Positions 59,921 to 64,000 of a stretch of DNA of 64,000 bases are shown in pieces (positions within the stretch are counted from its first letter, which is position 1; each line of letters starts with the position of its first letter). The notes beneath the pieces are model-generated. The model had not been told where the DNA came from and did not search any database. It was given only the letters and a program-made list of their open reading frames with translations. Origin of the DNA: Caenorhabditis elegans (lineage: Eukaryota > Nematoda > Chromadorea > Rhabditida > Rhabditidae); NCBI RefSeq assembly GCF_000002985.6, contig NC_003280.10:13698501-13762500 (forward strand), read 5' to 3'. The position numbers and the translations under genes are program-made.

Positions 59921-62593
59921 ATGCCAGAAACGGAGCTTCACGTGATATTCGACCAGCCTAACGAAGTTTTCTTCCCGGGACAACCGATTTCCGGCCGAGT
60001 GGTGCTCTCAACGACGAAGGAAAAATACAAGGCTCGGGCGGTGAATATCAAAATTTTGGGATTGGCTCACACCAGTTGGACGGATTATGAGAGTGTTCGC
60101 AGAGTGTAAGAAATTTAAGATTTCTGTAGAAAATTTCATTTTTTTTTTGACGAAAAAGCTATTTTTCAAATTTTTTAAAATGGAAAATTGAATAATCAAT
60201 AAATATTTCCGAATTTTCGAATAACACTAAAAAATTATAAAATTCGAATTTTCCAGTGACGCCGACGGAAAAGTGAGCCACCACCGGCAATCTGTGCACT
60301 ACTCTGCGAATGTGAACTACCTGGATTATACATTGCTTCTGTGGGCTTGCAAAGATGGATCGGTAGGGTATTTTGAATCAGGGATAGATAGGCAAACCGG
60401 CAAAATCGGCAAACCGGCAAATTGACAATCTGCCGCTTTCCAAATTTCCGGCAAAGATGGCATATTGCCGTTTTTCAAGTTTCCGGCTAATTCGGCATAT
60501 TGTCGTTTTTTCATATTTACATCAAGTTCGGCAATTGCCGTTTTCCAAATTTTCGGCAAATTGCTGTTTTTTTTTTAAATTTCCGGCAAAGTCGGCAAAT
60601 TGTCGTTGTTCGAATTTCCGGCAAAGTCAACAAATTGCCGTTTTTTCAAATTTCCGGCATATTCGGCAATTGCCGTTTTCCAAATTTTCTGCAAATTGCT
60701 GTTTTTTTTTTAAATTTCCGGCTAAGTCGGCAATATGCCGTTTTTTCAAATTTCCGGCAAAGTCAACAAACCGGCAATTTTCCGATTTGCTGAAATTTTC
60801 GGTAGCTCAAAATGAAGAATGGTTGAAAATTACAATTATTAGATATCTGAATATTTGTCAGAACGAGTTAGCAGCTGGAGAATACGCCTGGTCATTTTCT
60901 TATAATCTTCCTCTCAACGTTCCGCCAAGCTTTGAGGGAAAATATGGATATTTGAGATACTCGGTGACAGCTGAAGTGGATCGGCCATGGAGATTGGATA
61001 AGGCAAAGAAGCGATGCATCACTGGTAAGGGCTACAGTTTTAAGCCTAAGCCTGACAATCTAAGCCTGAACCTAAGCCTGAGCCTACGCAGCTGAAGCCT
61101 AAGCCTAAACCTAACAATCTAAACATAAGCCTAAGTCTAAGACTAATCCTAAGCAGGAGTGGCATTTTTCGATTTTTCGATGTTTTTTCAGTGAAAATTG
61201 AAAAATCGAAAAGAATGTTAAGAAAATTAACCATAAAATATGATTTTTTTTAAAATCTAATTTTGCTTATATTGATGAGAAAAAAACATCAAAATTAATT
61301 CTAAAAATAAGAATAATGGCCAAAATATTGTGCTAATATTTTGGAAAATCTAAAAAATTTTCGCAAAATCAGAAAAACGATAATTTTTTAAACATTTTTC
61401 GATTTTCAAAAAAATCGAAAAACGAACACCCTTGATCCTAAGCCTAAGCATAGGCCTAAGCCTAAATCTAGACCACTGTCTAAGCCTAAGCCTAAGCCAA
61501 AGCATAAGCCTAGGCCTAAGCCGAAGCTTACGCCTAAGCCTAAGCCTAACGGTCTAAGTCTAAGACTAACATTCTAAGCCTAAGCCTAAGCCAAAAATTC
61601 AAACATTTTCAGTTTCCCCACTGATCGACCTCAATGTGATCCCCCATGCACTCACCCAAATCAACGACCAGGCTAGCGAGAACCTTGGCTGTTGCTGCTT
61701 CAAAAAAGGATATCTCGAACTTCGTGTAAACATCCCGAAAACTGGATTCGTACCCGGCGAGACTGTTCCCATGAACATCCATATTCTAAATCACTCCTCC
61801 GTTCCCGTCACCGAAGTCAAGGCGAAAATTATTCAGCAGTGCAAGTTCATTGCATATCGAAACGGTACCACCTTCCATTATGGCGGAGGCTATGAGACTG
61901 GAATGTCCGGACAGCTTCAGGAAACCAAACACGACACGAAGACCGTCGTCAAGCATGGCCAGGAAATGACAGTGGCTCCCAGGAATGAGCACAAATTTGC
62001 GATGGAGCTCCGTCTTCCGTCTGTAACTCCAACCATCAATCAGTTCTCACCGGTGATTACTGTAGAGTACATTGTGCAATTCCACGTGGAGACCAGCTCA
62101 ACATTCGGGAGTGATGTTGATTGTGAAATGGGGATCCTGATTGGAACAGTGCCTATTCGGCAGTTCCTTCCACCAGCCTACTATCCACAGGATCCGAATC
62201 TTCCACAGATCCTGCCAACTCCGATTGGAGGAGGGGTTGTTGCTCCACCACCAGGGTATGGATTCTTGCCGATGGCAGATGGCTCGGAGAAGGGAGCTGG
62301 TGATGCATCATATCCAGCTGCCAGCATGCCAATGTATCCTATTCCGAATGTCCCATATCCTAGCAAAGATGATGGTACTGTAGTGATTCCAAGTGGTGAG
62401 TTACTCAGAAGTCCAGCACAATTCTCTAAAATTGCAAATTTTTCCAGCTCCACCACTATCCTACGAAGAATCAATGTTTGGACAAGATGGAACCGAGCTC
62501 AACACTGATGAAAATGAGCAACCATTTGCTCCAAAATACCCGGTTTTCAACAATTTGCCAGTTTATAATCCGACAGCGCCACCACCGGAATAA
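59921..62593 (+). CDS. alpha-arrestin with PPxY-containing tail, 460 aa
   Basis: Exons 59921-60105, 60257-60362, 60862-61024, 61613-62395 and 62448-62593, phases closed. The ATG lies 8 bases after TTCCAG. N domain: IFDQPNEVFFPGQPISGRVVL, HTSWTDYESV, LAAGEYAWSFSYNLPLNVPPSFEGKYGYLRYSV. C domain: YLELRVNIPKTGFVPGETVPMNIHILNHSSVPVTEVKAKI to FGSDVDCEMGILIGTVPI. Unlike its neighbour it has a ~130-residue Pro-rich tail with PPAY (FLPPAYYP) and PPGY (APPPGYGF), PPxY motifs that in ARRDC proteins recruit NEDD4-type ubiquitin ligases through WW domains. So it is likely an adaptor that brings HECT ligases to membrane cargo. The shared exon boundary before 'N-x-x-x-x-GEY/DYxW' with the gene at 53820 supports tandem duplication. 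Confidence 0.9.
60390..60795. repeat. CCGGCAAATTGCC-family cluster, second arrestin intron 2
   Basis: Units with TTTCCGGCAAAGTCGGCAAATTGCCG(T)TTTTTC. A ~120-bp block (GGCAATTGCCGTTTTCCAAATTTTCGGC...) occurs twice, at 60530 and 60665. The first arrestin gene has the same family in the equivalent intron. Confidence 0.9.
61036..61600 (-). repeat. GCCTAA telomere-like array split by an inserted element
   Basis: Degenerate CCTAAGCCTAAGCC tracts at 61036-61155 and 61435-61595 flank 280 bp of unrelated sequence whose edges are GGCATTTTTCGATTTTTCGA and AAAAATCGAAAAACGAACACC, an inverted pair. The arrangement is that of an element inserted into a pre-existing array. Confidence 0.85.
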
Positions 62594-62764
62594 TCCGAAG
62601 AATGAAGGATTTTCATCGGACTCTGCCCTGCTTTGCCGAATATTGTTCAAAATTATCATTGCTTTTAAAATGTTTTTTTGCCTGGTTGGATGTGTTTTTG
62701 TTTTATTTTAATGCATAAATTATTAAACTTCAATCGAATACTTGACATTGAGCAAAAAATGACT
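62594..62764 (+). other. 3' flank of second arrestin gene
   Basis: 170 bp with ATGCATAAATTATTAAAC at ~62711 as the likely cleavage and polyadenylation region; no perfect AATAAA is seen. Confidence 0.4.
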
Positions 62765-64000
62765 AATTGCCGGAATTGAAATTTCCGGCGAATCGGCAAA
62801 TTGCCGGAATTGAAAATTTCTGGAAAATCGGCAAATTGCCGGAATTGAAAATTTCTGGCATATCGACAATTTGCCGGAATTGAAAATTTCTGGAAAATCA
62901 ACAAATTGCCGGAATTGAAAATTTCTGGAAAATTAACAAATTGCCGGAATTGAAAATTTCTGGAAAATCAACAAATTGCCGGAATTGAAAATTTTTGGAA
63001 AATTAACAAATTGCCGGAATTGAAAATTTCTGGAAAATCAACAAATTGCCGGAATTGAAAATTTCTGGAAAATTAACAAATTGCCGGAATTGATAATTTC
63101 TGGCAAATCGGAAAACTGCCGGAATTGACAATATCCGGCAAGCGGCAAATTGCCGGAATTGAAATTTCCGGCGAATCGGCAAATTGCCGGAATTGAAAAT
63201 TTCTGGAAAATGGGTAAATTGCCGGAATTGAAAATTTCTGGAAAATGGGTAAATTGCCGGAATTGAAAATTTCTGGAAAATCAACAAATTGCCGGAATTG
63301 AAAATTTCTGGCATATCGACAATTTGCCGGAATTGAAAATTTCTGGAAAATCAACAAATTGCCGGAATTGAAAATTTCTGGAAAATTAACAAATTGCCGG
63401 AATTGAAAATTTCTGAAAAATCAACAAATTGCCGGAATTGAAAATTTTTGGAAAATTAACAAATTGCCGGAATTGAAAATTTCTGGAAAATCAACAAATT
63501 GCCGGAATTGAAAATTTCTGGAAAATTAACAAATTGCCGGAATTGAAAATTTCTGGAAAATCAACAAATTGCCGGAATTGACAAATTGCCGGAATTGATA
63601 ATTTCTGGCAAATCGGAAAACTGCCGGAATTGACAATATCCGGCAAGCGGCAAATTGCCGGAATTGAAATTTCCGGCGAATCGGCAAATTGCCGGAATTG
63701 AAAATTTCTGGAAAATGGGTAAATTGCCGGAATTGAAAATTTCTGGAAAATGGGTAAATTGCCGGAATTGAAAATTTCTGGAAAATCAACAAATTGCCGG
63801 GATTGAAAATTTCTGGCATATCGACAATTTGCCGGAATTGAAAATTTCTGGAAAATCAACAAATTGCCGGAATTGAAAATTTCTGGAAAATTAACAAATT
63901 GCCGGAATTGAAAATTTCTGGAAAATCAACAAATTGCCGGAATTGATAATTTCTGGCAAATCGGAAAACTGCCGGAATTGACAATATCCGGCAAGCGGCA
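62765..64000. repeat. 35-bp minisatellite array, open at right edge
   Basis: About 34 units of AAATTGCCGGAATTGAAAAT followed by TTCTGGAAAATCAAC (35 bp in all), alternating with an AAAATTAAC variant. A marker unit containing GGAAAACTGCCGGAATTGAC and ATATCCGGCAAGCGGC occurs at about 63108, 63613 and 63961, so long blocks (505 and 348 bp) were duplicated. This is the largest and most homogeneous cluster of the CCGGCAAATTGCC family here. Confidence 0.96.

Noticed and set aside
62765-64000. CRISPR-like regular repeats of 35 bp
   Set aside because: There are no unique spacers: units abut directly and vary by substitution, in a nematode nuclear genome. It is a minisatellite.
1-64000. tRNA genes, rRNA or transposase-coding elements
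   Set aside because: I looked for TTCRA-loop/acceptor arrangements and for transposase or reverse-transcriptase motifs on both strands and saw none. By eye this is not exhaustive; a tRNAscan and HMM search would settle it.

Overview
The window is nematode nuclear DNA, almost certainly from Caenorhabditis and most likely C. elegans itself. Evidence seen directly: very AT-rich introns and spacers, TTTTCAG|R 3' splice sites, short exons, initiator codons sitting a few bases behind a TTTCAG trans-splice acceptor, and many degenerate interstitial copies of TTAGGC, the nematode telomere hexamer. Recognisable genes (KCNQ channel, BUB-3, Wntless/MIG-14, U2 snRNA) fit this. The neighbourhood kqt-3 - bub-3 - mig-14 matches what I remember of C. 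elegans chromosome II; that placement is recall and inference, not a search result.

Layout. 1-5.4 kb: AT-rich spacer with a ~142-bp satellite. 5.4-14.2 kb (+): KCNQ-type potassium channel with four mutually compatible first exons. 14.5-17.3 kb (-): ZIP zinc transporter, convergent with the channel. 19.06-19.25 kb (-): U2 snRNA. 19.7-22.8 kb (-): SRE-family chemoreceptor. 22.8-24.6 kb: repeats, including a 520-bp polypurine tract. 24.6-26.4 kb (+): unrecognised secretory or single-pass membrane protein. 26.6-27.3 kb (-): mitoribosomal mS38/AURKAIP1 homologue. 27.6-33 kb (+): bub-3 followed closely by a small two-helix protein (TMEM141-like, tentative), probably one operon. 33-37.8 kb: repeats and long palindromes. 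37.85-41.0 kb (+): a four-exon 102-aa Ser-rich protein I do not recognise. 43.25-51.3 kb (+): mig-14 (Wntless). 51.3-53.8 kb: GGTGGCCGAG repeats. 53.8-57.7 kb and 59.9-62.6 kb (+): two alpha-arrestin (ARRDC-type) genes in tandem. 62.75-64 kb: a 35-bp minisatellite that runs off the window.

All exon structures were built by hand from splice signals, reading-phase closure and family resemblance; every listed exon chain keeps an open frame from ATG to stop. The genes are functionally mixed (ion channel, zinc transport, sensory receptor, spindle checkpoint, Wnt secretion, trafficking adaptors, splicing RNA), so apart from the bub-3 pair and the arrestin pair I see no shared pathway.

The rest of the window is dominated by repeats: TTAGGC-like arrays, a CCGGCAAATTGCC minisatellite family in at least twelve clusters, CCTACAGTAA and CCCTACCGTAA arrays, a palindromic element family with CACGTGGTGTCAG ends, and two kilobase-scale palindromes. 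I found no convincing new gene system. The most interesting structural items are the set of alternative channel first exons and the concentric palindrome at 34.45-35.60 kb.
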